From Pseudomonadota bacterium (GTDB lineage: Bacteria > Pseudomonadota > Gammaproteobacteria > Burkholderiales > Burkholderiaceae_D), in the NCBI GenBank assembly GCA_023449275.1, contig JAEXJM010000044.1, positions 68,441-132,440 of the forward strand: a stretch of DNA of 64,000 nt, given 5' to 3'. Of this stretch, positions 26,286-34,548 are shown piece after piece. The notes beneath the pieces are model-generated. The model saw only the letters and a list, made by a program, of their open reading frames with translations, was not told the origin of the DNA and ran no database searches. The position numbers were made by a program, and so were the translations under genes. Position 1 is the first letter of the stretch; each line of letters begins with the position of its first letter.

Positions 26286-27260
26286 ATGGGCAGAATAAGA
26301 TTAAATCGAGATATTTCTGAAATACTTGAAAAGCGCTCAAGACTACCTAATCAGTGTATAGAGTATTCAGATTATGCTGCGAATTCAAGAATAGAAAAGC
26401 TAATGAGGTTATTGAATAATTATGATGATTCTGAAATTAATCGTCATGTGATTGTTTCTTCGATAGCTGCATTACAAACTTTTCATAGAGGAATCATCGC
26501 TCAAATTATAGATTATGACGATAAATATAAAGAGAGAATTTCTAGTCAGTACAAAGAGAATTTATCAATTGATATAGTCTTAAGATTAATACAGAAAAAT
26601 GAGAAATTGACATTTGGTGAGCTTATTGCAAATGCATTGCCATGTAATCATGTCGTCGATCTAATTTCAATATTTAACGTTTTATTGAGTAGTGAAAAAT
26701 ACAGATTTGATGTTAAAAATGCAATTTCTGAGGCCGTAAATCCAAGTGATAGAAGGCAAAACGTAGAAAATCCCAGAAAATTGATCAGGAATATAGATCA
26801 GTTAATTCAGAATATTGAGGAAACATTCCAATATAGACACATTTTTGCTCATGAAGCTGCTCCTGAAATTTCCATTGATAAAGACACATGCAAAAAATTA
26901 CTGGAATCAATAAATGATTGGTTGAAAGCCATTCATTCCATTTTGTGGAATGAGGTATATATCAAAGTCCCTTTAACAAGCATGGAAATGATTGAGGATG
27001 AATGTGAAGCTTGGAAATTAGAAAAAAAAGGACTTGCTCATATTCTTAAAGAGTTAAAGGGTATTTCACATAGACGCGGTGACTTTAGAAAAATAAAGAA
27101 CAATCATTTTGAGTGGAAAAAAGGTGTGAATGAAATAATTCAGTATGGTATGGAAGAAGACGCTTCCTATTGTTTAATCCGAAGAGTAGGGCGTTTGGCC
27201 ACGACGTATAGAGATCGGAAAATATTGTATGAAGATCTTGTCCAGATATTTCATCTTTAA
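26286..27260 (+). CDS. HEPN-motif protein of unknown function, possible C-terminal LprI/DUF1311-like domain
   Basis: 324 residues, mostly helical and AT-rich (many AAA/ATA/TTA codons), unlike the flanking genes. Residues 184-189 (RHIFAH) give an R-x4-H motif, the RNase signature of HEPN proteins common in toxin and abortive-infection systems. Residues about 230-315 (Cys240, Trp277, Cys296, then TYRDRKIL) resemble the DUF1311/LprI pattern, but weakly. It is the last island gene, 94 bp after the endonuclease, with its own AT-rich upstream region. There is no signal peptide or membrane segment. A defence or toxin role is inferred from motif and neighbours only. Confidence 0.7.
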   Translation: MGRIRLNRDISEILEKRSRLPNQCIEYSDYAANSRIEKLMRLLNNYDDSEINRHVIVSSIAALQTFHRGIIAQIIDYDDKYKERISSQYKENLSIDIVLRLIQKNEKLTFGELIANALPCNHVVDLISIFNVLLSSEKYRFDVKNAISEAVNPSDRRQNVENPRKLIRNIDQLIQNIEETFQYRHIFAHEAAPEISIDKDTCKKLLESINDWLKAIHSILWNEVYIKVPLTSMEMIEDECEAWKLEKKGLAHILKELKGISHRRGDFRKIKNNHFEWKKGVNEIIQYGMEEDASYCLIRRVGRLATTYRDRKILYEDLVQIFHL

Positions 27261-27279
27261 CAATACTAGAAATTCAAAA

Positions 27280-27299
27280 TGGGGGCACGTTTGGGGGCA
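27280..27299 (+). repeat. Right inner G-rich repeat, candidate integrase arm site
   Basis: Counterpart of 22414-22433 in the same orientation, differing at two positions, about 50 bp inside the right repeat. Confidence 0.5.
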
Positions 27300-27349
27300 G
27301 ATTGTAAATGTGATTGCGTAAGTAGTTGTTTCATATATACAGTTTGATG

Positions 27350-27462
27350 CCTCTCATCACCAAAAGATTATTTCAAGCCGTCCCAAGAAGACCATTAACC
27401 CGCATAAATTCAGTGAGTTATGCGGTTTTTTTGTATCTGTCGTCCTGTAAAGTCCGATTCCG
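27350..27462 (+). repeat. Right direct repeat (attR-like)
   Basis: Second copy of the 22276-22392 repeat. It retains CCTCTCATCA from the tRNA T-arm and acceptor but lacks the GCA that follows, so no functional tRNA end is rebuilt. It also carries a terminator copy with one G fewer in the stem. It marks the right boundary of the island. Confidence 0.93.
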
Positions 27463-27866
27463 CCCTGATGAAGGATGAACCGTTATTTTAGGATATGAAA
27501 TTGGAGGGCCTTGTTCGATTTCTTCCCACGTGAAAGTATTGTTGGCGATGCATCAACGGTGAGATGGGGCTTGCCCTCTGGACTCTTTGTGCTGGCATAA
27601 GTTGCCCTTTATTGTTGGGAGATCTGAATGGGAATGGCTCATATCTCGAAAAAGGGCCACGGCCTTTTCAGGAAAGGGCTTCACGGAAAAACCGGGAGCC
27701 TGAAATTCTTTTGGGGAGGTCGCCTTTTGAAAAATGAAACGGATTTCCTTCTTTGATAAGCAGGACAGGTATTTCAAAGTATAATTTGTCCTTTGACTGT
27801 CCATTTCATGCCGGTTTGGTCAAAATCGCTGGAGTTGGTCTCAACTATTTGAATATCGGGTTTAGT
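27463..27866. other. Intergenic region right of the island
   Basis: About 400 bp. A minus-strand frame (27553-27804) is not recognisable as any family and is probably spurious. A TATAAT at 27780-27785 could be the -10 element of the following gene. Nothing else is supported. Confidence 0.35.
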
Positions 27867-28364
27867 ATGGCGAAAGAGTCTCAAGGAAAAGCTTGCCTGG
27901 ATTGTGGGGAATCCTTTATCGGAAATCCTCGCGCACGGTATTGTCCCAGATGTCGCGAACTGAGAAAGGCCGGAACCAGTTTCCATCAGGCCAATATGAA
28001 TAAACCGGGCATGCTCAAGCGCCTGGAAGCAAAGATCGAACCGATAAAGAAATATCTTTCATTCTGGCGTCTTGTGACGCTTAACATCGTTCTTCTGGTA
28101 TTCGGTTTTGTATGTGTCTGGTATTTGAAAAACCAGCCTTACAGTTATGAAACACAACTCACACTCGAAGCGTTTGCTCCATCCAATCTGGCTCTGACGG
28201 TCATGCTGGTCTGGGGAACGCTAATGCGTGTCTTTTATTGGTGGAGAGAGAACAAGTCGGTAAATTCGACTTTCTGGAGAGAAGGTTACTGGAAACAACT
28301 GGCTGCCTGGCTTGCCGGCATTGTTTTTACCGAGTTCTGGGGATTGTTCTTCTTATTGTCCTGA
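27867..28364 (+). CDS. Zinc-ribbon membrane protein of unknown function
   Basis: 165 residues. The N-terminus has a four-Cys zinc ribbon (CLDCGESF...ARYCPRCRELR), then a basic linker and three hydrophobic segments (about 67-87, 105-125 and 145-164). The combination suggests a cytosolic zinc finger attached to an inner-membrane domain. I do not recognise the family. The frame is open upstream to 27753, but the ribbon begins right after the Met at 27867, so this start is preferred. It is followed by a strong terminator. Confidence 0.7.
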   Translation: MAKESQGKACLDCGESFIGNPRARYCPRCRELRKAGTSFHQANMNKPGMLKRLEAKIEPIKKYLSFWRLVTLNIVLLVFGFVCVWYLKNQPYSYETQLTLEAFAPSNLALTVMLVWGTLMRVFYWWRENKSVNSTFWREGYWKQLAAWLAGIVFTEFWGLFFLLS

Positions 28365-28377
28365 TCAGGATATCGAC

Positions 28378-28410
28378 AAAAAAGCTGACGGAGAGCGTCA
28401 GCTTTTTTTT
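28378..28410 (+). terminator. Rho-independent terminator before the phosphite operon
   Basis: Stem GCTGACG/CGTCAGC with a five-base loop, flanked by an A-run and eight T. Confidence 0.9.
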
Positions 28411-28427
28411 ATTCTTTCGTCATGGAA

Positions 28428-28449
28428 ATGTCATACATGTTTCCTAATA
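28428..28449 (+). promoter_or_regulatory. Possible Pho box upstream of the phosphite operon
   Basis: The first 11-mer (ATGTCATACAT) is close to the PhoB half-site consensus CTGTCATAAAT; the adjacent second 11-mer matches weakly (about 6 of 11). It is located 58 bp upstream of the first gene. Phosphate-starvation control would suit the operon, but the match is partial. Confidence 0.3.
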
Positions 28450-28506
28450 TGGTTCTATCGTCGGGATTCGTTCAATGGCCGGATCGTTGGAAGGAGTGAT
28501 AAAGCC

Positions 28507-29298
28507 ATGATTCAATTGAAAAATGTTTCAGTCAAGTATGGAAGCACGATGGCCTTGCATCCTGTTTCGCTTGATATCGGGGATAACCGGTTCACTGTTT
28601 TGCTGGGATCATCCGGTGCCGGAAAATCCACTTTTTTAAGATGCCTCAATCTGATGAATCCGCTTGCGAGTGGATTCGTCCATGTGAGCGGATTTGATGG
28701 GAAATGGAATAAAAGATCCCTTCAGATGCTGCGTCGGCAGACCGGCATGATTTTCCAGCAGCATCAACTGATTGAACGGCAAACAGCACTCCAGAATGTC
28801 CTGATGGGACGTTTGGGATATCACTCGCTTTTCAGATCACTTTTCCCGTTGTCTGCCGGTGAACAGGAGCTGGGGCTTCAATGCCTGAAGCGGGTCGGTT
28901 TGCTCGACAAGGCACTATGCCGGATCGACCAGTTGAGTGGCGGACAGCAACAGCGCGTCGGTATCGCACGGGTATTGGCGCAGCAACCCAGAACGATTCT
29001 TGCAGATGAACCGGTTGCCAGCCTTGATCCGGCAACAGCCGACAGGGTTCTGAATCTGATTCATTCAATTTGTACTGAGGACGGCATTTCTGCCGTCGTC
29101 AGCCTGCATCAGGTCGATCTGGCCAAAAAGTATGCTGACCGGATTATCGGCCTTGCCGGTGGTCGTGTCGTTTTCGATGGTTTGCCTGAGGAGTTGAGCG
29201 AAAGGCAGGTTGAGATGCTTTATCAAAGCCGACCTGCTGATCGCGGATCGGCCCTGTCAGGCCAGTTAACCCGAGTACCCGTTCCATTTGTCAGTTAA
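28507..29298 (+). CDS. ptxA: Phosphite/phosphonate ABC transporter ATP-binding protein
   Basis: 263 residues of the PhnC/PtxA ATPase family. Walker A is GSSGAGKST, the Q-loop is MIFQQHQLIERQTALQNVLMGRLG (typical of PhnC), the signature is LSGGQQQR, Walker B is TILADEPVASLD and the switch His is in VVSLHQVDLA. The ATG at 28507 follows AAGGAG. It is the first gene of a four-gene unit with substrate-binding protein, permease and phosphite dehydrogenase, so phosphite is the likely cargo. Confidence 0.92.
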   Translation: MIQLKNVSVKYGSTMALHPVSLDIGDNRFTVLLGSSGAGKSTFLRCLNLMNPLASGFVHVSGFDGKWNKRSLQMLRRQTGMIFQQHQLIERQTALQNVLMGRLGYHSLFRSLFPLSAGEQELGLQCLKRVGLLDKALCRIDQLSGGQQQRVGIARVLAQQPRTILADEPVASLDPATADRVLNLIHSICTEDGISAVVSLHQVDLAKKYADRIIGLAGGRVVFDGLPEELSERQVEMLYQSRPADRGSALSGQLTRVPVPFVS

Positions 29299-29307
29299 GG
29301 AGTTGTT

Positions 29308-30165
29308 GTGAAAAAACTGTTTTCCATATGCTGTATAGCTGTCTTCACGTTATTGTCTTCCCTGGCGCATGCCGCCAATTCCGATCCTTCCACGCTGAAA
29401 GTCGCTTTGCTGCCGGATGAAAATGCGGCGACGATCATCAAGAAAAACAAACCATTGCAGGATTACCTTGAAAACAAACTTGGAAAGAAAGTCCAGTTGA
29501 TTGTGACGACAGACTATTCATCCATGATCGAAGCGATGCGCCACGGTCGATTGGATCTGGCTTATTTCGGGCCGCTTTCTTATGTGCTGGCAAAACAAAA
29601 GAGTGACATTGAACCGTTTGCCGCTGTCAGGCAAAAGGGCAAGACGACTTATGAAGCTGTCCTTATTGCCAATACTTCGGCCGGGATCAGCAAAATATCG
29701 GATATCGTTGGCAGAGATGTCGCTTTCGGAGACAAGGCCTCGACTTCCAGCCACCTGATTCCGAAATCGATGCTGGCAGAACAGAATCTGTATGCCGGAA
29801 AGGATTACAAGGAACATTTTGTCGGCGCACATGATGCCGTTGCCATGTCTGTCCAGAACGGTCATGCACAGGCCGGTGGTTTGAGCAAGCCGATTTATGA
29901 AACACTGGTCCAGCGCGGTCTGATCAAACCTCAGAAAGTCAGAGTGATTGCCACTTCAAAACCCTTTCCACAATATCCCTGGACGATGCGCTCCAATCTG
30001 AATCCGCAATTGAAACAGAAAATCAGAACCGCTTTTCTGGAAATCAGCGATCCGGCTGTGTTGAAGCCATTCAAGGCCGAGGGGTTTGGGGCCGTTACGG
30101 ATAAGGATTATGACGTCGTCCGGAATCTGGGCAGTTTGCTGAAACTGGATTTGTCCAAATTCTGA
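29308..30165 (+). CDS. ptxB: Phosphite/phosphonate ABC transporter periplasmic binding protein
   Basis: 285 residues with a cleavable signal peptide (hydrophobic core, AHA-A site near residue 22). The PhnD/PtxB fold is seen in LKVALLPDENA, DLAYFGPLSYVLA (ligand Tyr region) and FGDKASTSSHLIPKSML. It starts at GTG 29308 with AAGGAG upstream, 9 bp after ptxA. It should bind phosphite in the periplasm; the ligand is inferred from the linked dehydrogenase. Confidence 0.92.
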   Translation: MKKLFSICCIAVFTLLSSLAHAANSDPSTLKVALLPDENAATIIKKNKPLQDYLENKLGKKVQLIVTTDYSSMIEAMRHGRLDLAYFGPLSYVLAKQKSDIEPFAAVRQKGKTTYEAVLIANTSAGISKISDIVGRDVAFGDKASTSSHLIPKSMLAEQNLYAGKDYKEHFVGAHDAVAMSVQNGHAQAGGLSKPIYETLVQRGLIKPQKVRVIATSKPFPQYPWTMRSNLNPQLKQKIRTAFLEISDPAVLKPFKAEGFGAVTDKDYDVVRNLGSLLKLDLSKF

Positions 30166-30177
30166 TCAGGAACCATC

Positions 30178-30981
30178 ATGTCTGTATCTGCTGAATTCAC
30201 GCCGTTTCTAAGAGCTCGCCGTCTTGCTTGGAACAAGGCATTGCTTGCGATTCTGGCCGTTGCCATTGCCGTTGCCGGATGTGGTTACTATGTGGGACTT
30301 TTCGATATCGAACGGTTGTCTGAAGGCATTCCCAGTCTGGCCAGCCTGATCGGGGAAATGTTTCCGCCGGATTTCGAACAGTGGAAGTCATGGGGCAAAC
30401 CACTCGTTGATACTCTCGCGATGAGTGTCGCCGGAACCGCTATTGCTGTTGTGGTATCTGTTCCACTGGCCGTGCTGGCGGCGAGAAACACCAGTCCCCA
30501 TCCTGTTGTCTTCCATTTGTCCAGAGGTTTGCTGAACGGATTGCGTTCCATTCCTGAATTGATCATGGGCATTGTATTTGTTGCAGCGGTCGGTTTTGGT
30601 GCGTTGCCGGGGGTGCTGGCTCTGGCCTTTCACTCGATTGGCATGGTCGCCAAGTTCTTTGCCGAATCGATTGAACATGTCGATCCTGCGCCAGTCGAGG
30701 CGGCGCGGGCATCCGGTTGCAGCTCCATGCAGATAATTTTTCATGGCATTTTTCCGCAGGTGTTTCCTCAGATGGCCGATACGGCCATCTATCGCTGGGA
30801 ATACAACTTCAGGGCATCGACGGTCATGGGAATGGTCGGTGCAGGCGGGATCGGATTCGAATTGATCGGGTCGCTTCGGATTATGCAGTATCAGGAAGTG
30901 TCGGCCATTCTGATCGTCATTCTTGCCATGGTCACACTGGTTGATGCATTCAGCTCCTGGCTGCGCAGGAAAACACAATAA
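30178..30981 (+). CDS. ptxC: Phosphite/phosphonate ABC transporter permease
   Basis: 267 residues with about six membrane segments. It is of the PhnE type, with the cytoplasmic EAA-like loop EAARASGCSSMQIIFHGIFPQ contacting the ATPase. Conserved RSIPELIMGIVFVAAVG and GMVGAGGIGFELI are present. It is 12 bp after ptxB and 11 bp before the dehydrogenase. Confidence 0.93.
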   Translation: MSVSAEFTPFLRARRLAWNKALLAILAVAIAVAGCGYYVGLFDIERLSEGIPSLASLIGEMFPPDFEQWKSWGKPLVDTLAMSVAGTAIAVVVSVPLAVLAARNTSPHPVVFHLSRGLLNGLRSIPELIMGIVFVAAVGFGALPGVLALAFHSIGMVAKFFAESIEHVDPAPVEAARASGCSSMQIIFHGIFPQVFPQMADTAIYRWEYNFRASTVMGMVGAGGIGFELIGSLRIMQYQEVSAILIVILAMVTLVDAFSSWLRRKTQ

Positions 30982-30992
30982 AGAGAGTGGAA

Positions 30993-31988
30993 ATGAACAA
31001 GCCAAAAATCGTATTGACCCACTGGGTTCATCCTGAAATCGTTGAAATGCTTCAGGAAAAAGCGGAAGTTGTTGTCAATCCGACCCGAAAAACATTTAAA
31101 AGGGAAGAACTCCTGAAAATGGCCGCTGACGCGGATGCCCTGATGGCGTTCATGCCGGATTGCATCGATGAGGACTTTCTGAAGGCATGTCCGAAACTTA
31201 AAGTGATCGGGGCCGCATTGAAAGGATATGACAATTTCGACGTGAAAGCCTGTTCGGAACGTGGTGTATGGCTGACGATTGCCCCTGATCTCCTGACGAT
31301 CCCGACTGCTGAATTGACGGTGGGCCTTGTTCTGGCAATGACACGGAATATGCTGGAAGGAGATCGTCATATCCGGAGTGGGCATTTCAATGGATGGCGT
31401 CCCGAACTCTATGGGCTTGGCCTCTATGGACGCATTGCCGGTATTGTCGGGATGGGCCTTGTCGGGAAAGCCGTGGCCGAACGTTTGAAAGGCTTTGGCA
31501 TGAATCTCCTTTATGCGGATCAGACTCCCTTGCCACCGGCAGAAGAGAAAGAATTGGGCATAACCCGAAGCGATTTTTCAGAGTTGATAAAAACGAGTGA
31601 TATCGTCATTCCTTTATTGCCGCTGACCGAAGAGACATACCATTTATTTGACGGGGCTGTTCTGAAGGAAATGAAACAGGGAGCCTATCTGGTCAATGCC
31701 TGCAGGGGATCGGTTGTCGATGAGAAAGCTGTGGTCCATTCGCTTGAAAAAGGACATCTCGCCGGCTATGCCGCCGATGTCTTTGAAATGGAAGACTGGA
31801 TTCGTTCCGACCGTCCAAGGGCGATTCCAGAGAAATTATTGGACGATACGGCGCGGACATTCTTTACACCTCATCTCGGTTCCGCTGTCGATGACGTCAG
31901 GACTGAAATCGAACGTTATTGTGCCAATAGCATTCTTCAGGCACTTGCCGGAGAGGTTCCTGACGGAAAAGTCAACGATATTCGTTGA
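30993..31988 (+). CDS. ptxD: Phosphite dehydrogenase (phosphonate dehydrogenase)
   Basis: Oxidises phosphite to phosphate with reduction of NAD+. The 331 residues align closely with the PtxD family. Lys77 lies in AALKGYDNFDV, the Rossmann motif is GMGLVG (153-158), Arg238 is in NACRGSVVDE, Glu267 is in ADVFEMEDW and His294 is in FTPHLGSA: all the catalytic residues known for PtxD. Asp176 replaces the Glu that confers NAD preference, so NAD specificity is expected to hold. The ATG at 30993 is preferred over GTG at 30987. Last gene of the ptx operon, followed by a hairpin. Confidence 0.93.
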   Translation: MNKPKIVLTHWVHPEIVEMLQEKAEVVVNPTRKTFKREELLKMAADADALMAFMPDCIDEDFLKACPKLKVIGAALKGYDNFDVKACSERGVWLTIAPDLLTIPTAELTVGLVLAMTRNMLEGDRHIRSGHFNGWRPELYGLGLYGRIAGIVGMGLVGKAVAERLKGFGMNLLYADQTPLPPAEEKELGITRSDFSELIKTSDIVIPLLPLTEETYHLFDGAVLKEMKQGAYLVNACRGSVVDEKAVVHSLEKGHLAGYAADVFEMEDWIRSDRPRAIPEKLLDDTARTFFTPHLGSAVDDVRTEIERYCANSILQALAGEVPDGKVNDIR

Positions 31989-32000
31989 GATGGAAATGAA

Positions 32001-32023
32001 AAAGGACAGCAGCGCTGTCCTTT
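32001..32023. terminator. Terminator between ptxD and the converging YecA-like gene
   Basis: A 10-bp perfect stem (32001-32010 with 32014-32023) with a 3-nt loop, A-rich on the left and T-rich on the right. It is suited to both converging transcripts. Confidence 0.75.
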
Positions 32024-32029
32024 CTCAAA

Positions 32030-32692
32030 TCAATGCAGGGAAGAAGATTGCCTGTTTTGATCCCGTGCTTCCTCAAACTGGCTATAAATTTTCGGAAGGT
32101 TCGAGACAATGGTTTTGACCAGCTCTTCCCGCTCTTCCGCAGGGATTTGCTGGCAGCCGGATACTTCGGGAATGTATTCGGAATACAGTGTCAGAATCGG
32201 CGTCAGCAAGCCTTGTTTTTTGCTGGTTTCAACCATTTCCTTCCATGCATCGCGGCGCAGATCCATACCCAGAATGAAGCCGTAGGCCCATTCATTGGCG
32301 CTACATTTTCCATCCGGATCGGCATAAAGGAACGGATAATATTCATCATTGCGTTTCAGGATGGATTCGATATGTTCCCAATGCTGTTTCAACGCACCCA
32401 TGATTTCATCCGCCTCTTCCTGATTTTTGAAGTCAGGCATTTTTCCACCGAAGATGTAAGGCAGGTATTCTTCGGGAGAAACAGGGGACGGGCTGGTGAT
32501 TAACGCGCAGAGAAAGCCATCAAGCACTTCCAGATGCATGGCATTTTGCGAGGCCCGTGCATCAAGATAGCGTTCCAGTGCATCCATTTGTTTGTCTGAC
32601 AGTTTGGCAGACGGTTCTTTGAAATTCAGAAAATCGTCGAGAGCGCTCGTGATCTCGTCATCATCTTTTTCATTTTGATTGTTTTCAGACAT
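32030..32692 (-). CDS. UPF0149/YecA-like protein
   Basis: 220 residues with the UPF0149 helical domain: LDGFLCALITSP near residue 60 and EWAYGFILGM near 135 are family landmarks. The C-terminal SEC-C zinc motif present in E. coli YecA is absent here. The N-terminal 25 residues are acidic and probably disordered. Function is unknown; some relatives associate with ribosomes or the Sec machinery. Confidence 0.85.
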   Translation of the reverse strand: MSENNQNEKDDDEITSALDDFLNFKEPSAKLSDKQMDALERYLDARASQNAMHLEVLDGFLCALITSPSPVSPEEYLPYIFGGKMPDFKNQEEADEIMGALKQHWEHIESILKRNDEYYPFLYADPDGKCSANEWAYGFILGMDLRRDAWKEMVETSKKQGLLTPILTLYSEYIPEVSGCQQIPAEEREELVKTIVSNLPKIYSQFEEARDQNRQSSSLH

Positions 32693-32914
32693 AAGCGGAC
32701 CGTGAAGATGGGATTAAAGGAAAAAAGCTCAGGAAATAGTATAACAATAGTTTTCTGACACTTGAACAATTCAACAGAGCTATTCCTGCCAGTATCGATT
32801 AAATAGCCGTCCTCTGCTATAAATCAAGAAGGTTTTGCCTGCCAACTCTATTATTTTTCCTAAATGAAACGATTTTCATTTGTTTTTTGATATTGAATAT
32901 TACTGGGAGAAATT

Positions 32915-33340
32915 ATGAATCGCACAGGAACAGCACATTGGTATGGTGGCATCAGAGACGGGAAGGGAACACTGACGACGGAGAGCAATACACTTTCCAA
33001 TACACCTTATTCCTTTTCGGCACGCTTTAAAGACGGAAGTGGAACGAACCCCGAGGAATTGATTGCCGCCGCTCACGCCGGTTGTTTTACCATGGACTTG
33101 TCCGGAAGGTTGGGCGCGGCCAGTATGGTTCCGGAAGAACTCGAAACGACGGCAACACTGACCATGGATAAATCGGAAAAGGGATTTTCCATTACCAAAA
33201 TCCATTTGACTGTGAAAGCGAAGATTCCCGGCGGGGACAACAGCGCATTCCAGAATGCCGTGAAACAGGCAAAAGAAGGGTGTCCGGTATCGAAAGTACT
33301 GAATGCCGAAATATCGGTAGATGCCCAGCTTAACGGTTGA
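32915..33340 (+). CDS. osmC: OsmC family peroxiredoxin
   Basis: 141 residues. A thiol-dependent hydroperoxide reductase fold: the catalytic Cys pair is in AAAHAGCFTMDLS and AKEGCPVSKVL. NPEELIAAAHA with its catalytic Glu is typical of OsmC rather than Ohr. It stands alone between terminators; a 220-bp upstream region should hold its promoter. The likely role is peroxide or osmotic stress defence. Confidence 0.92.
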   Translation: MNRTGTAHWYGGIRDGKGTLTTESNTLSNTPYSFSARFKDGSGTNPEELIAAAHAGCFTMDLSGRLGAASMVPEELETTATLTMDKSEKGFSITKIHLTVKAKIPGGDNSAFQNAVKQAKEGCPVSKVLNAEISVDAQLNG

Positions 33341-33362
33341 TGACGCAAGCGGTATCCTGACA

Positions 33363-33389
33363 AAAAGACGGCTTTCAAAGCCGTCTTTT
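33363..33389. terminator. Bidirectional terminator after osmC
   Basis: A 13-bp perfect stem (33363-33375 with 33377-33389) closed over a single base, so the real loop is larger. It has A-rich and T-rich ends and separates osmC from the converging lipoprotein gene. Confidence 0.85.
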
Positions 33390-33394
33390 CGCAT

Positions 33395-33928
33395 TTATTG
33401 CTCCGGAACGATGTATCTCGATGGCGGAGGTGTCTGCGTATTCGGTGGAGGCCCGTAACCGGGCGAACTTTGAGGCGGCGTTCGGGTGTTTCCTCCGGAA
33501 TAGTTTGTCGTGACGGGAATGCTGTGGCCCCTTGAGTACATACATTGCTGATAGGCATTGTCGTAGCGCAATTGAGCCTGATAGCCGGTTGCCGTACCTG
33601 AGCTGGCTCCCGTTATCCCGCCAAGCATCAGGCCGACACCGGCGCCAACGGCTGCACCATGTCCCCCGTCTATCAGTGCGCCGCCAGCGGCGCCCAGAGC
33701 CGTTCCAAGAGCAGCGCTCTTGACGCCACTGTCCACTGCAACATCGTTTGAATTGGTACCGACCTGTGAGGCGGCAAATTGCCGGCATAATAAATCATCA
33801 GCACGGAACTGCTCGAAACTGACGCCGCTGCCGGGCAATACCATGACATTCGGCCCGGACGGCATGGAGGAACAGGCAGCCAACACAAGCGGCAGGAGAA
33901 ATAATAAATATCTGGGTTGGAGCGGCAT
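33395..33928 (-). CDS. Glycine-zipper lipoprotein
   Basis: 177 residues with a lipoprotein signal (hydrophobic LLFLLPLVL then lipobox LAAC, mature Cys near residue 19). A glycine-zipper segment at about 75-110 (GTALGAAGGALIDGGHGAAVGAGVG, shown in part) resembles the 17-kDa/SlyB-type outer-membrane lipoproteins. The C-terminal third is Pro-rich and probably flexible. The ATG at 33928 has GAGG at 8 nt, better than the ATG two codons upstream. Likely an envelope role; no specific function is evident. Confidence 0.8.
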   Translation of the reverse strand: MPLQPRYLLFLLPLVLAACSSMPSGPNVMVLPGSGVSFEQFRADDLLCRQFAASQVGTNSNDVAVDSGVKSAALGTALGAAGGALIDGGHGAAVGAGVGLMLGGITGASSGTATGYQAQLRYDNAYQQCMYSRGHSIPVTTNYSGGNTRTPPQSSPGYGPPPNTQTPPPSRYIVPEQ

Positions 33929-33973
33929 TTTCATTTCCTCAGATTGCGAATTTCAAAGTGGCGAACAATGTCA

Positions 33974-34342
33974 TCATGGGGTTTCTTGTGGAAAAGGGAT
34001 GACTCTTTGCCAGTTGGCGTTGCATTTCAATACATACGGATAATATCCCCTGGGGTCAGAGCAGTAGTACCAGTAATGCGGCGCATTGTTTTCAGGCGCT
34101 TTTTCAATGTAAGTTGTGGGCGTCGACTGGATTACCACTGTCTGGGGATAAGGGTAATAGGGCGCGTAAGGATAATAGGGGCCATAAGAGGGATACGGCC
34201 AGATAGGGCCACCAAACATGATCCCGACGGAAGTCCGAGAATGGCCGTGGTAACGGTGTCCATGATACCTGCCCGCAAAAGCGCTGGTAAAAACCAGGCT
34301 TCCGGACAGAATCACGACCAGAAAAAACAGGGTGCGTTTCAT
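33974..34342 (-). CDS. Small exported Tyr/Pro-rich protein
   Basis: 122 residues with a clear signal peptide (cleavage near AFA-G). Then His- and Gly-rich sequence, a repeated YPY/PYYPY stretch (about 50-70), and a C-terminal block with two Cys (YYCSDPRGYYPYVLKCNANWQRV). This block recurs in small exported proteins of Burkholderiales, as far as I recall. Function is unknown. It follows the lipoprotein gene's strand with a 45-bp gap. Confidence 0.75.
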   Translation of the reverse strand: MKRTLFFLVVILSGSLVFTSAFAGRYHGHRYHGHSRTSVGIMFGGPIWPYPSYGPYYPYAPYYPYPQTVVIQSTPTTYIEKAPENNAPHYWYYCSDPRGYYPYVLKCNANWQRVIPFPQETP

Positions 34343-34548
34343 CTATTGGCCTTTTGTTCAGTAAACAATGGTTTGTCAGTTTGAAACAGGACGGGAGTTC
34401 ATTCCATTATCCATGCCTGGGCCGGTTAAGAGGTTAACTGAAAAACTTTGTAACAATATGGAACGAGATTTGACTGGAAATCATGTTCTCAAGTTCCTTC
34501 CTCACTTACAATTCTGTCTGTGCAATAAATTCTTGAATTGATCCGGCA

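Noticed and set aside
27553..27804. 83-codon minus-strand frame right of the island
   Set aside because: No recognisable domain and no clear start signal; kept only as part of the intergenic note.
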